Below, piece after piece: positions 8,186 to 16,994 of a stretch of 34,639 nt of DNA. Each line of letters begins with the position of its first letter. The first letter of the stretch is position 1. The notes under the pieces were generated by a model. That model was not told the origin of the DNA and made no database searches. It saw only the letters and a list, made by a program, of their open reading frames with translations. This stretch comes from RECO01 sp050485385. Lineage in GTDB: Bacteria; Pseudomonadota; Alphaproteobacteria; Geminicoccales; Geminicoccaceae. Made by a program: the position numbers and the translations under genes. The stretch is taken from positions 1 to 34,639 of the forward strand of contig JBJHBG010000047.1 of NCBI GenBank assembly GCA_050485385.1. Direction: 5' to 3'.

Positions 8186-9317
8186 GCCGGCCACCCCGAG
8201 CCTGCATCTCCCGGACAAGCTCGCTCGGCTGAACTGGTCCTTCGTCGTGGTGATCGTGCTGATCGGTCTCGTCGGCTACGCCACGCTGTACTCGGCCGGT
8301 GGCGGCTCGCATCAGCCCTGGGCGTGGCGGCATGCCGTACGCCTGGGTATGGGGCTCGGCGCCATGGTGGTCGTGGCGATGATCGACCCGCGCGTCTGGT
8401 TCCGCTACGCCTACGTCATCTATGCCGGTGCCCTGGTGGCGCTGGTCGGCGTCGAGTTGACCGGCAGCTTCGCCAAGGGCGCGCAACGTTGGATCGATCT
8501 CGGCGTCGTCCAACTCCAGCCTTCCGAGCTGATGAAGATCGCGCTGGTTCTGGCCCTCGCCCGCTACTTTCACGGCGCCACCTTGCAGGACGTCGGCCGG
8601 CCCTGGTTCCTCCTGCCGCCGGTCGCCTTCGTGCTGGCGCCGGCGGCCCTGGTCCTCAAGCAGCCGGACCTGGGCACGGCGGTGATGCTGGTCGTGGCCG
8701 GCGGCACCCTGTTCTTCCTCGCCGGTGTACGTTGGTGGAAGTTCGCGCTGGTGATTGCGGCGGTGGCGGCGGCGGTGCCGGTGCTCTGGCAACAGTTGCA
8801 CGACTACCAGCGCCAGCGTGTACTGACCTTCATGAACCCGGAGAGCGATCCGCTCGGTGCCGGCTACCACATCATCCAGTCGAAGATCGCCCTCGGCTCC
8901 GGCGGGCTCTGGGGTCGAGGCTTCGCGCAGGGCAGCCAGTCGCAGCTCAGCTTCCTGCCGGAAAAGCAGACCGTCTTCGTCTTCACCATGCTGGCGGAGG
9001 AGCAGGGCCTCGTCGGCGGATTGGTGGTGCTGGCGCTGTATGCCCTCGTCTTCGCGCTCGGCCTGCTGTTCGCCGCGCGTACGCGCAGTCATTTCGGCCG
9101 GCTGGTTGCCGCCGGCATCTCGGTGACCGTCTTCCTCTACGTGGTGATCAACGTGGCGATGGTGACCGGGCTGATCCCGGTGGTAGGCGTGCCCCTGCCG
9201 ATGATCTCCTACGGCGGCACCGCGATGATGACCGTCCTTTTGGGCTGCGGCCTCGTCCTCGGCATCGACGTGCATCGCGACTTCTACATGAAGCGTCATC
9301 CCGGCGACGATTTGTGA
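8175..9317 (+). CDS. rodA: Peptidoglycan glycosyltransferase RodA (SEDS family)
   Basis: This 380-aa polytopic protein (about ten spans) polymerises lipid II glycan strands with PBP2. SEDS signatures are visible: KGAQRWIDLG near residues 97-106, QPSELMKIA just after, the large-loop ESDPLGAGYHIIQSKIALGSGG, and the C-terminal PMISYGGTAMM. Its ATG lies inside the 3' end of mrdA (11-nt overlap). It ends the rod-shape run. A short hairpin follows, and the next gene is convergent. Confidence 0.97.
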   Translation: MRVEPATPSLHLPDKLARLNWSFVVVIVLIGLVGYATLYSAGGGSHQPWAWRHAVRLGMGLGAMVVVAMIDPRVWFRYAYVIYAGALVALVGVELTGSFAKGAQRWIDLGVVQLQPSELMKIALVLALARYFHGATLQDVGRPWFLLPPVAFVLAPAALVLKQPDLGTAVMLVVAGGTLFFLAGVRWWKFALVIAAVAAAVPVLWQQLHDYQRQRVLTFMNPESDPLGAGYHIIQSKIALGSGGLWGRGFAQGSQSQLSFLPEKQTVFVFTMLAEEQGLVGGLVVLALYALVFALGLLFAARTRSHFGRLVAAGISVTVFLYVVINVAMVTGLIPVVGVPLPMISYGGTAMMTVLLGCGLVLGIDVHRDFYMKRHPGDDL

Positions 9318-9319
9318 GC

Positions 9320-9333
9320 CGAGCGAACGCTCG
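9320..9333. terminator. Short hairpin between convergent rodA and cheZ-like genes
   Basis: CGAGCG-AA-CGCTCG is a 6-bp perfect repeat in the 30-nt gap between convergent stops. There is no real U run, so it is only a possible bidirectional terminator. Confidence 0.35.
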
Positions 9334-9347
9334 TCGACCTTTGTGGT

Positions 9348-9884
9348 TCAGTCGAACAGGCTGTCGATGTCGTCCTGCACCAGCGCCATGCCCGTCGGCT
9401 GCGGCCCGTTGACAAGTGCGGCCGCACCCGCGCGCGCGGTCGGTGCCGGCAGCGCCTCGAGGTCGGCGCTGCGGCCGAGGTGCCGGATCATCGCCATCAC
9501 GCGCAGGTCGACGTCGCGCAGGAGCGCCATGACCTTGGCGATGCGCTGGCCAGTGATGTCCTGGAAGTTTGCCGCCTGATAGATCGCCGTGGTGGCGGCG
9601 CCGATGGCGAGGGCGGCCTCGCTCGGGCTGACCTCGCCATTGGCCAGCCGGACGCCGAGGTCGTCCAGCCCCTCGGTCACCGTGAGGATGTCGTCGGTCG
9701 CGATCTCGGTGGCGGCGACGATGGCATCGAGCTCGTCGACGGCGGCAAGGACGCGGTCGTCGTCCATCATCGGATGATGCAGCGTCGCGACTTCGGACAG
9801 AGTGAGGAAGATCGTGTCCGAAAGCTCCTCGATCTCCGCCTCCAGCGCGGTGATGCGGTCGGTGTTCAGCATGGCGGTCGGCAT
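9348..9884 (-). CDS. cheZ: CheZ-like CheY-P phosphatase
   Basis: This predicted helical cytoplasmic protein of 178 aa contains NFQDITGQRIAKV (residues 107-118). It matches the CheZ catalytic signature: Asp109 and Gln113 correspond in spacing to E. coli Asp143 and Gln147, the metal-contact and water-orienting residues. The last residues, VQDDIDSLFD, resemble the CheY-binding tail of CheZ and the N-terminal peptide of FliM. It would therefore dephosphorylate CheY-P and reset flagellar rotation. ATG 9884 is chosen for GAGGG just upstream; an upstream in-frame start (9971) adds 29 residues overlapping the end of folC. No other chemotaxis gene is nearby, so the CheY partner must lie elsewhere. Confidence 0.85.
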   Translation of the reverse strand: MPTAMLNTDRITALEAEIEELSDTIFLTLSEVATLHHPMMDDDRVLAAVDELDAIVAATEIATDDILTVTEGLDDLGVRLANGEVSPSEAALAIGAATTAIYQAANFQDITGQRIAKVMALLRDVDLRVMAMIRHLGRSADLEALPAPTARAGAAALVNGPQPTGMALVQDDIDSLFD

Positions 9885-9963
9885 CTCGTCCCTCTCGACA
9901 CCCCTTCGAGTTGGCCCGGAGCATGCAGCGTCGAGCTTAAGGATCGGTTGCCAAAAAGAGCGG

Positions 9964-11247
9964 TCAGCCATTCTCCGTCAGCACGGCACCGGCGAGGTAG
10001 AGCGAGCCGAGTACGGCGATGCGCGCGGGCTCGCCCTCGGCCAACCGGGCGAGGGCCGTGCGCGGATCGGGGGCGACGTCGGCCCGGATGCCTAGGGCGT
10101 TGGCGCAGGCGGCGAGTTGGTCCGGCGGCTGACTGGCCTCGGTGCCCGCGATGCGCACGGCGACGAGCCGGTCGATGGCGGGGACCAAGGGTTCGAGGAA
10201 CCCGCGCGCATCCTTGGTCGAGAGCATACCCATGACCACCCGCAAGGGCCGTGGCGGGAGCCCCTGGAAGAAGCGGGCGACGGCTTGGCCCGCATCGGGA
10301 TTGTGGCCCCCGTCGACCCACAGCTCGTCCTGGGCGCGCACCGCGGCGAGGAGCCGGCCGCGGTCGAGGCGCTGCAGCCGGGCGGGCCAACTCGCCGAGC
10401 GCAAGCCGGCGGCGATCGCTGCCACCGACGGCGCCAGCGGCCCGAGTCGCCGCGCCGCGGCGACAGCCAAGGCGGCATTGCCGTATTGGTGGTCGCCGCG
10501 GAGGATGGGGGGCGGCAGGTCCAGCGCGCCACTCGCATCGACGAACCGCCAAGCCTCGTCGTCGCCGCCGCGCTCGAAGCGGTAGTCGCGCGGCGTGAGG
10601 GTCGGAGGGGCGCCGAGCCTCGCGGCCCACTGCCGGACGACGGTGTCGACGACCGGCCGCTGGCGGGCGGAAACCACGGGCACGCCCGGCCGGAAGATGC
10701 CGCACTTCTCGCGGGCGATGGCGCTGAGCGTGCGGCCGAGATAGGCCTCGTGGTCGAAGGAGATCGGCGAGAGCAGCGTGAGCGCTGGCTTCGGGATCAC
10801 GTTGGTGGCATCCAGCCGGCCGCCGAGCCCGGTCTCCAGGAGCACGGCGTCGGCGGCCGTGCGGGCGAAGGCGAGGAGTGCCGCCGCCGTGGTGATCTCG
10901 AAGAAGGTGATGGGCGCGTCGCCATTCGCCGCTTCGACCTCGACCAACAGGGCTTCGAGGGCTGCGTCCTCGATCGGCTGGCCGCCGAGGAGGATGCGCT
11001 CGTTGAAGCGCACGAGGTGTGGCGAGACATAGCGATGCACGCGCCGGCCGTCCGCGGTGAGCATCGCGTCGAGCATCGCCAGCGTCGAACCCTTGCCGTT
11101 GGTGCCGGCGATGTGGATCACGGGCGGCAGGCGACGCTCCGGATGGCCGAGGGCGCCCAGCAGGCGGTGGACGCGGCCGAGCGACAGGTCGATCGCCTTG
11201 GGGTGCAGCCGCTCGAGGCGGGCGAGGATGGTCTCAGGCGCCGGCAA
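9964..11247 (-). CDS. folC: Folylpolyglutamate synthase / dihydrofolate synthase
   Basis: This 427-aa Mur-ligase-family enzyme joins glutamate to dihydropteroate and extends folate polyglutamates. The ATP P-loop is HIAGTNGKGST (residues 45-55). Other family features are FNERI, ETGLGGRLDATN, SFDHEAYLG and the VDGGHNPD ligand motif in the C-terminal domain. The TTG start at 11247 lies inside the last codons of accD (14-nt overlap), so it depends on accD translation. No better start is visible. It is the last gene of the pyrF-trpFBA-accD-folC run. Confidence 0.95.
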   Translation of the reverse strand: MPAPETILARLERLHPKAIDLSLGRVHRLLGALGHPERRLPPVIHIAGTNGKGSTLAMLDAMLTADGRRVHRYVSPHLVRFNERILLGGQPIEDAALEALLVEVEAANGDAPITFFEITTAAALLAFARTAADAVLLETGLGGRLDATNVIPKPALTLLSPISFDHEAYLGRTLSAIAREKCGIFRPGVPVVSARQRPVVDTVVRQWAARLGAPPTLTPRDYRFERGGDDEAWRFVDASGALDLPPPILRGDHQYGNAALAVAAARRLGPLAPSVAAIAAGLRSASWPARLQRLDRGRLLAAVRAQDELWVDGGHNPDAGQAVARFFQGLPPRPLRVVMGMLSTKDARGFLEPLVPAIDRLVAVRIAGTEASQPPDQLAACANALGIRADVAPDPRTALARLAEGEPARIAVLGSLYLAGAVLTENG

Positions 11248-12175
11248 GGTCGTCGTCGTCCTCGCGCCCGCCGACCACCTCCAGGCCCAAGGGCGGCACC
11301 GGCAGGGTGGTGACCGGCGGCTCCTTGGTCATCAACAGGTCGATGATGCGGGCGAGCGTGGCCGGCAGGTCGAAGCGGTGCACCACCATGTCGACCATGC
11401 CGTGGTCCTTCAGATACTCCGCCCGCTGGAACCCCTCGGGCAGCGTCTCGCGGATGGTCTGCTCGATCACCCGCGCTCCGGCGAAGCCGATCACGGCACC
11501 CGGCTCGGCGATGGCAATGTCGCCGAGCATGGCGAAGGAGGCGGTGACGCCGCCGGTGGTCGGATCGGCCAGGATCGTAATGTAGGGGAGCCCCGCCTCC
11601 TGCAACTCGGTGATGGCGACGGTGGTGCGCGCCATCTGCATCAACGAGAGCGCGCCCTCCTGCATCCTCGCCCCGCCGGAGGAGGTCACCACGACCAAGG
11701 GCGCGTTCTGCAACTTCGCGAGCTGACCGGCGGTGATCAGCGCCTCGCCGACGGCGGTGCCCATCGAGCCGCCCATGAAGCCGAAGTCGAGCACCGCCAT
11801 CACCGTCTGGTGGCCGCCGATCGTGCCGTGCGCCACGGCGATGGCGTCGGCCCGGCCGGCCTTGGCCTGCGCCTCCTTCAGCCGCTCGTCGTAGCGCTTC
11901 TTGTCGCGGAACTTGAGCGGGTCGGCCGCGACCTTCGGCAGCTCGATCGCCTGCCAAGTGCCGATGTCGAACAATGTCTCGAAGCGGAACTCGGGGCTGA
12001 CCCTGAGATGGTGGCCGCAGAACGGGCAGACCCGGCGGTTGGCCTCCAGGTCGCGGTGGAAGACCATCCGCTCGCAGCCGGGACACTGCGACCAGAGGTT
12101 CTCCGGGACCGCCGACTCCTCGCGGTTGACCAGGGCGCGAATGCGCGGGCGGACGTAGTTGGTGAGCCAGTTCAC
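11234..12175 (-). CDS. accD: Acetyl-CoA carboxylase carboxyltransferase beta subunit
   Basis: This 313-aa subunit transfers the carboxyl group from carboxybiotin to acetyl-CoA together with AccA, the first step of fatty-acid synthesis. An N-terminal zinc ribbon has Cys31, Cys34, Cys50 and Cys53 (CPGC...CPFC), followed by the crotonase-type core with VVTSSGGARMQEG and DPTTGGVTASFA. It starts at GTG 12175, 4 nt after the trpA stop, with GGGAG in the end of trpA as ribosome site. The trpA-accD-folC order is common in Alphaproteobacteria. Confidence 0.97.
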   Translation of the reverse strand: MNWLTNYVRPRIRALVNREESAVPENLWSQCPGCERMVFHRDLEANRRVCPFCGHHLRVSPEFRFETLFDIGTWQAIELPKVAADPLKFRDKKRYDERLKEAQAKAGRADAIAVAHGTIGGHQTVMAVLDFGFMGGSMGTAVGEALITAGQLAKLQNAPLVVVTSSGGARMQEGALSLMQMARTTVAITELQEAGLPYITILADPTTGGVTASFAMLGDIAIAEPGAVIGFAGARVIEQTIRETLPEGFQRAEYLKDHGMVDMVVHRFDLPATLARIIDLLMTKEPPVTTLPVPPLGLEVVGGREDDDDLAGA

Positions 12176-12179
12176 CGCC

Positions 12180-13004
12180 TTACTCCCGGTTGCGGGCGCT
12201 GCGAACGGCGGCCGCCAAGCCCGCGACCTTGTCGAGCACCGCCCGCGCCACGGCATCGCCGCCGTCGTTCCGATGCCGGGCGACGAGGTCGACCAGCGCC
12301 GAGCCGACCACGGTGGCGTCGGCCACCCGCGCGATCGCGCGCGCCTGCTCCGGCTCGCGGATGCCGAAGCCGACGGCGACGGGCAGCGCGGTATGGCGGC
12401 GGATGCGGGCGACGGCGTCGCCCACTACGTCGACGACGGGAGCCGCGGCGCCCGTGATGCCGGTGATCGAGACGTAGTAGAGAAAGCCCGACGTGTTCGC
12501 CAGCACCGCCGGCAGGCGCGCGTCGTCGGTGGTGGGCGTCGCCAGCCGGACGAAGGCGAGGCCCTTGGCGAGCGCCGGCAGGCACAGCTCCGCGTCCTCT
12601 TCCGGCGGCAGGTCGACGACGATCAGGCCGTCCACCCCCGCCGCCTTGGCGTCGTCGAGGAAGCGCTCGGTGCCGTAGGCGAAGATCGGGTTGAAATAGC
12701 CCATCAGGACGACGGGCGTCGCGTCGTCCCAGGCGCGGAAGCCGCGGACGAGGTCGAGCGTCTTCGCGAGCGTCATCCCGCCCTCGAGCGCGCGCACGCT
12801 GGCCGCCTGGACCGTCGGGCCGTCGGCCATCGGATCGGAGAAGGGCATGCCGAGCTCGATCACGTCGGCACCGGCGGCCGGCAGCCCCTTCAGGATCAGC
12901 GCCGAGGTGGCGGCATCCGGATCGCCGGCGGTGAGGAAGGTGACGAGCCCGGCGCGGCCTTCGTCCTTCAATGCGGCGAAGCGCCGGTCGATGCGCGTGC
13001 TCAA
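12180..13004 (-). CDS. trpA: Tryptophan synthase alpha subunit
   Basis: This 274-aa TIM-barrel enzyme cleaves indole-3-glycerol phosphate to indole, which is channelled to TrpB. The catalytic pair is Glu50 (VIELGMPFSDP) and Asp61 (MADGP). Phosphate-binding GFGI and VVGSALV lie near the C-terminus. The TTG start shares bases with the trpB stop (TTGA), a coupling overlap suited to equal synthesis of the two subunits. Confidence 0.97.
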   Translation of the reverse strand: MSTRIDRRFAALKDEGRAGLVTFLTAGDPDAATSALILKGLPAAGADVIELGMPFSDPMADGPTVQAASVRALEGGMTLAKTLDLVRGFRAWDDATPVVLMGYFNPIFAYGTERFLDDAKAAGVDGLIVVDLPPEEDAELCLPALAKGLAFVRLATPTTDDARLPAVLANTSGFLYYVSITGITGAAAPVVDVVGDAVARIRRHTALPVAVGFGIREPEQARAIARVADATVVGSALVDLVARHRNDGGDAVARAVLDKVAGLAAAVRSARNRE

Positions 13005-14212
13005 AGCTCCACCCCTTTGGCGCGAGCGACGGTGAAGATGTCCTTGTCGCCGCGACCGCAGAGATTCATCACGACGATGCGGTCAGGGGCGAGCGTCGGC
13101 GCCAATTTGACCACCTGGGCGAGCGCGTGCGACGGTTCGAGCGCGGGAATGATCCCCTCCAGCCGCGAGCACAGTTCGAACGCCTCCAGCGCTTCCGTGT
13201 CGGTGACGGCCGCCACCTCCAACCGGCCGATGTCCTTGAGCCAGGAGTGCTCGGGGCCGACGCCCGGATAGTCGAGTCCGGCCGAGATCGAGTGCGGCTC
13301 GATCACTTGGCCGTCGTCGTCCTGGAGCAGATACGACTTCGAGCCGTGCAACACGCCGGGTCGGCCGGCGTTGAGGGCGGCGGCGTGGCGCCCCGTTTCG
13401 ATGCCGTCGCCCGCGGCTTCGACCGCCAGGAGGTGGACGTCGGGATCGTCGAGGAAGGGGTGGAACAGACCCATGGCGTTGGAGCCGCCGCCGACGGCCG
13501 CGACCAGCACGTCGGGCAGCCGGCCCTCGCGCTCCTGCATCTGCGCGCGCACCTCCTCGCCGATGATCGCCTGGAAGTCGCGGACCATGGCCGGATAGGG
13601 GTGCGGTCCGGCGACGCTGCCGATGATGTAGAAGGTATCCTCGACGTTGGTCACCCAGTCGCGCAAGGCCTCGTTCATCGCGTCCTTGAGGGTGCGCGAG
13701 CCGGAGGTGACGGGCCGAACCTCGGCGCCGAGGAGCTTCATGCGGAAGACGTTGGGCTGCTGGCGCTCGATGTCGCGCTCGCCCATGTAGACGATGCAGT
13801 CGAGGCCGAAGCGCGCCGCCACCGTCGCCGTCGCCACGCCGTGCTGGCCCGCACCGGTCTCGGCGATGATGCGCCGCTTGCCCATGCGCCGCGCCAGCAT
13901 GATCTGGCCGATGCAGTTGTTGATCTTGTGGGCGCCGGTATGGTTCAGCTCGTCGCGCTTGAAATAGACCTTGGCGCCGCCGAGCCTTTCGGTGATCCGT
14001 TCGGCGAAGTAGAGCGGGCTCGGCCGGCCGACATAGTCGCGCATCCAGAGATCGAACTCGGCCTTGAACGAGGGGTCGCGCTTGGCGGCCTCGTACGCTT
14101 TCTCCAGCTCGAGGACGTTCGGCATCAGGGTCTCGGCGACGTAGCGGCCGCCGAAGGCGCCGAAATGGCCGCGGTCGTCCGGCCCGCTCCGCAGCGTGTT
14201 GGGGGTGGTCAT
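13001..14212 (-). CDS. trpB: Tryptophan synthase beta subunit
   Basis: This 403-aa PLP enzyme condenses indole with serine. The PLP lysine is Lys96 in NHTGAHKIN. The phosphate-binding GGGSNAMG loop and the catalytic-region ETGAGQHG are intact. ATG 14212 is chosen because AAGGAG, within the end of trpF, lies about 5 nt upstream; the longer in-frame start would overlap trpF by 26 nt. One base separates it from trpF and it overlaps trpA by 4 nt. Confidence 0.98.
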   Translation of the reverse strand: MTTPNTLRSGPDDRGHFGAFGGRYVAETLMPNVLELEKAYEAAKRDPSFKAEFDLWMRDYVGRPSPLYFAERITERLGGAKVYFKRDELNHTGAHKINNCIGQIMLARRMGKRRIIAETGAGQHGVATATVAARFGLDCIVYMGERDIERQQPNVFRMKLLGAEVRPVTSGSRTLKDAMNEALRDWVTNVEDTFYIIGSVAGPHPYPAMVRDFQAIIGEEVRAQMQEREGRLPDVLVAAVGGGSNAMGLFHPFLDDPDVHLLAVEAAGDGIETGRHAAALNAGRPGVLHGSKSYLLQDDDGQVIEPHSISAGLDYPGVGPEHSWLKDIGRLEVAAVTDTEALEAFELCSRLEGIIPALEPSHALAQVVKLAPTLAPDRIVVMNLCGRGDKDIFTVARAKGVEL

Positions 14213-14213
14213 G

Positions 14214-14858
14214 TCACTCCTTTCCGCCTGCGGCGGCAACGAACGCGCGTACCCGCGCGTGATCCTTGATGCCGGGGGCGCTCTCCACCCCCGAGGCGAC
14301 GTCGACGAAGCCGGCGCCGGTCAACCGCACCGCCTCGTGCACGTTGGTGGGATCGAGCCCGCCGGCAAGGCCCCAGGGCGTGGTGCCAACGTCGATGCCC
14401 TGCACCAGTTGCCAGTCGAAGGCCAGCCCGTTGCCACCGGGTGCTGCGCCCGGCGACGGCTTGGCGTCGAACAGGAGCAGGTCGGCGACGCGGGCATAGG
14501 CATCGACCCCGGCCAGATCCGCCCGTACCGCCACCGGCAGTGCCTTGACCACGCCGAGGCCCGTCCGCTCCCGCACCGCCCGCACCCGCTCTAGCGTCTC
14601 GCGGCCGTGCAATTGGACCAGGTCCACGGCACGACTCTTGGCGAGGCGGTCGAGCAGCGCATCATCGGCATCGACCGTGACCGCGACCCGACGGGCGCGA
14701 CCCTCGGCCGGGGCGAACAGGGCGGCAAGAGCCTCCGGCGATACCACGCGCTTGGTGCCTGGCACCAGGATGGCACCGACGAAGGCGGCACCGGCCGCAA
14801 CCGCTGCGGCCGTGTCCTCGGCCCTGGTCAGGCCGCAAATCTTGACGCGCGCCGCCAT
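14214..14858 (-). CDS. trpF: Phosphoribosylanthranilate isomerase
   Basis: This 214-aa TIM barrel catalyses the Amadori rearrangement in tryptophan synthesis. Signatures are VKICGLT with catalytic Cys8, VQLHG, LLLFDAKP with the catalytic Asp, GLAGGLDP and DVASGVE. It starts one base after the pyrF stop (TGAGATG) and its end supplies the ribosome site of trpB. The other trp genes (trpE, G, D, C) are not in the window. Confidence 0.96.
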   Translation of the reverse strand: MAARVKICGLTRAEDTAAAVAAGAAFVGAILVPGTKRVVSPEALAALFAPAEGRARRVAVTVDADDALLDRLAKSRAVDLVQLHGRETLERVRAVRERTGLGVVKALPVAVRADLAGVDAYARVADLLLFDAKPSPGAAPGGNGLAFDWQLVQGIDVGTTPWGLAGGLDPTNVHEAVRLTGAGFVDVASGVESAPGIKDHARVRAFVAAAGGKE

Positions 14859-14859
14859 C

Positions 14860-15564
14860 TCACGCGGCTGCCCGGTCGAGGTCGGCAGCGATGGCGCGGG
14901 CAGCCGCGCCCGGGTTGCCGGCCTCGCTGATCGGCCGGCCGATGACCAGCACGTCGGCGCCGGCTGCCTGCGCCTCGGCCGGCGTCATGGTGCGCTTCTG
15001 GTCGCCCTGGCTGTCGCCAGCGGGCCGAATGCCCGGCACGGCCAGGGCCGGCGCCTCGCCGAAGCGCTCGCGCAGCGCCCGCACCTCCAAGGGCGAGCAG
15101 ACGAGGCCGTCGATGCCGCACCCCAGCGCCATCTCCGCCATCGCGAGCACTTGGTCGAACGCGCTGCGGCCGACGCCCTGCGCTGCGAGGTCGGCGTCGT
15201 CGAGGCTGGTGAGGACGGTGATGGCCAACAGCGCGGGCGGATTGGGGCAGGCGGCGGCGGCCGCTGCCGCCTGCTGCAACATGGCCTTGCCGCCGGCGGC
15301 GTGCAGGGTGAGATAGCGGACGCCCAAGGCCCCGGCGGCACTGACCGCACCGGCCACCGTGTTGGGAATGTCGTGCAGCTTGAGGTCGAGGAAGATCGGC
15401 AGGCCCAGGGCCTGCAGCGCCCGCACTTCGGCCGGTCCGTTGGCGGTGAAGAACTCGAGGCCGAGCTTCAGCCCGTCGACCCCCGCCGCTACGTTGCGCG
15501 CCAGCGTGTCGGCCGCCGCCCTGTCGGCGCGGTCGATCGCGCAGTAGACCGCCGCTCGCCGCAT
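14860..15564 (-). CDS. pyrF: Orotidine-5'-phosphate decarboxylase
   Basis: This 234-aa TIM barrel carries out the last step of UMP synthesis. The active-site signature FLDLKLHDIPNT (residues 58-69) holds the Asp60/Lys62/Asp65 set. VPGIRP and the VIGRPI phosphate loop are near the end. It is the first gene behind a good sigma-70-like promoter and is chained to trpF by a one-base gap, so pyrimidine and tryptophan genes share a transcript. Confidence 0.96.
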   Translation of the reverse strand: MRRAAVYCAIDRADRAAADTLARNVAAGVDGLKLGLEFFTANGPAEVRALQALGLPIFLDLKLHDIPNTVAGAVSAAGALGVRYLTLHAAGGKAMLQQAAAAAAACPNPPALLAITVLTSLDDADLAAQGVGRSAFDQVLAMAEMALGCGIDGLVCSPLEVRALRERFGEAPALAVPGIRPAGDSQGDQKRTMTPAEAQAAGADVLVIGRPISEAGNPGAAARAIAADLDRAAA

Positions 15565-15600
15565 CGTCGACGCACCACCCGAAGCTCCATCCGAGGGGCG

Positions 15601-15628
15601 CTTATAGCAGGTGCGCCGTGGGCGGCAA
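15601..15628 (-). promoter_or_regulatory. Candidate sigma-70-type promoter of pyrF-trpFBA-accD-folC
   Basis: On the minus strand TTGCCG (15628-15623), 16 nt, TATAAG (15606-15601), about 35 nt before the pyrF ATG. It lies in the only sizeable gap of this gene run. Confidence 0.6.
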
Positions 15629-15639
15629 CGGCCGGACGC

Positions 15640-16789
15640 TCAGCCCAGTACCGCCTCCGGCCGGGCCGACGCGTCGCCGCCGAGCCAGGTCCGCAGCCGG
15701 TCGTCGTCGATCCGTCCTTCGGCGTGGGCCGCGACCGCGAGGCCGATCAGCGGGCCGAACTTGAAGCCGTGGCCGGAGAAGCCCGTCAGTACCATGCCCT
15801 TGGCGGCGGTGTGGACGAGGAAGCGCTCGTCCTCGGCGAGGGTGTAGAAGCAGGAGCGCGCGGCGGCGACGCGGTAGGCGTCGGGCGTCGCCACGCCCTG
15901 CCGCAAGAGTGCGAGGATGGCGTCGCGCTCGGCCGGCTTCACCACCCGGTCGTGATCGGGCTGGAGGTGGCGGCCGAAGCTGTGGTCGCCGACCTTGAGC
16001 TTGAGCCCCGCCACCGGCGGCACCGCATAGAAGCCGCTGCCCTTGGAGGCGACGCCGTCGAGGACCATCGGCATCCGCGCCCAGACCGCTTCGAGCCCGG
16101 GCTCCATGGCGAGGTCGAGCGCGATCTGGCGGGTCGGCGTCACTCGGGACGCGAAGTCGGGCACGAGCCGCTCGATCCAGGGACCGGCCGCGACCACCAC
16201 CCGGTCGGCGTCGATCGGCTTGCCTTCGGCCAGGGCGATGCGCCCCGCGTCCAGGTCGACCTCGGCGGCCCGGCAGTGCGAGCGGATGTCGGTCTGGGGC
16301 TGGGCGCGCAGCCAGTCGACGAGCCCGTTCAGCATGGCGCGGGCGCGGAGCACGCCGCCGGTCGGCGTGGCGAGCGCCCAAGCCACGCCCTCGCCGTTCA
16401 ACAGTGGATAGCGGGCGGCGAGGTCGGGGCCGTCGACGATCTCGTAGGCGACGTCCAGCGCGTCCAGGCCGGTCTTGGTCGCCTCGGCCCAGGGGTCTTC
16501 GTTGCGGACGACGATCAGTGTGCCGGTTTCGGTGTAGAAGCTTTCGCCCAGGGTTGCCCATAGCTGCTCGTTGGCGACGTAGGCGTCCTTCACCATTCGC
16601 GCGTAGCCGTGCTTGTCGCCATAGGGGTAGCGGATCAGCCGGCTGTGGTCGAAGGACGAGGCGAACGGATGGGGCAACGGCCCTTGCTCGACCAGCGTTA
16701 CCTTGTGCCCGGCGCGCACCGCGGCCCAGGCGACGCTGAGTCCGACGATGCCGCCGCCGACGATGGCGAGATGCGCGAACGGACTGGTC
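15640..16789 (-). CDS. FAD-dependent amine oxidase, sarcosine / N-methyltryptophan oxidase-like
   Basis: This 383-aa DAO-family flavoenzyme starts at the TTG whose first base is 16791 (16789-16791). The Rossmann motif VGGGIVGLSVA is at residues 11-21. Cys314 in SCFYT matches the position of the covalent-FAD cysteine of monomeric sarcosine oxidase (MSOX). SRLIR (50-54) and Lys266/His270 match the MSOX active-site arginines and oxygen-activating Lys. The C-terminal FSGHGFKFGP loop is typical. It should oxidise a secondary N-methyl amino acid to the amino acid plus formaldehyde and H2O2; the exact substrate cannot be told. It interrupts the usual lapA-pyrF/trpF neighbourhood and its TTG overlaps the stop of the preceding small ORF (TTGA). 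Confidence 0.88.
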
Positions 16790-16988
16790 AACGGCCGCTC
16801 GCCACGAACGTCGCTGCGGCGAGGTTGGTGCCCACGGCCTCGAACGCGGCGATCCCGGCGGCACCGCCGCGCCCGTGGACGTGACGGGGAGGGACGTCCA
16901 CGCCTTCGCGGCGGGCGTCCTCCAAGGCGGCGATCGACCGGCCGTGGGGAAGGCCGGCCGTGGTTGCTGCCGCGGCGAAGACCTGCAC
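16788..16988 (-). CDS. Orphan 66-aa ORF between lapA and the amine oxidase
   Basis: This GTG-start ORF begins 6 nt after the lapA stop and ends in a TTGA overlap with the amine oxidase. Third codon positions are mostly G/C, as in its neighbours, so it looks coding. The product is Ala/Gly-rich (VFAAAATTAGLPHGRS near the start, GIAAFEAVGTNLAAATF near the end) with no signal peptide or clear domain. The ribosome site is poor. It could be a real small protein or the remnant of a larger gene lost when the oxidase was inserted. I do not recognise it. Confidence 0.4.
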   Translation of the reverse strand: MQVFAAAATTAGLPHGRSIAALEDARREGVDVPPRHVHGRGGAAGIAAFEAVGTNLAAATFVASGR

Positions 16989-16994
16989 GACCCG

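Noticed and set aside
9885..9963. Possible sigma-54 or sigma-28 promoter before the CheZ-like gene
   Set aside because: TTGGCAACC is present, but the required GC at the -12 position and the sigma-28 GCCGATAA box are absent.
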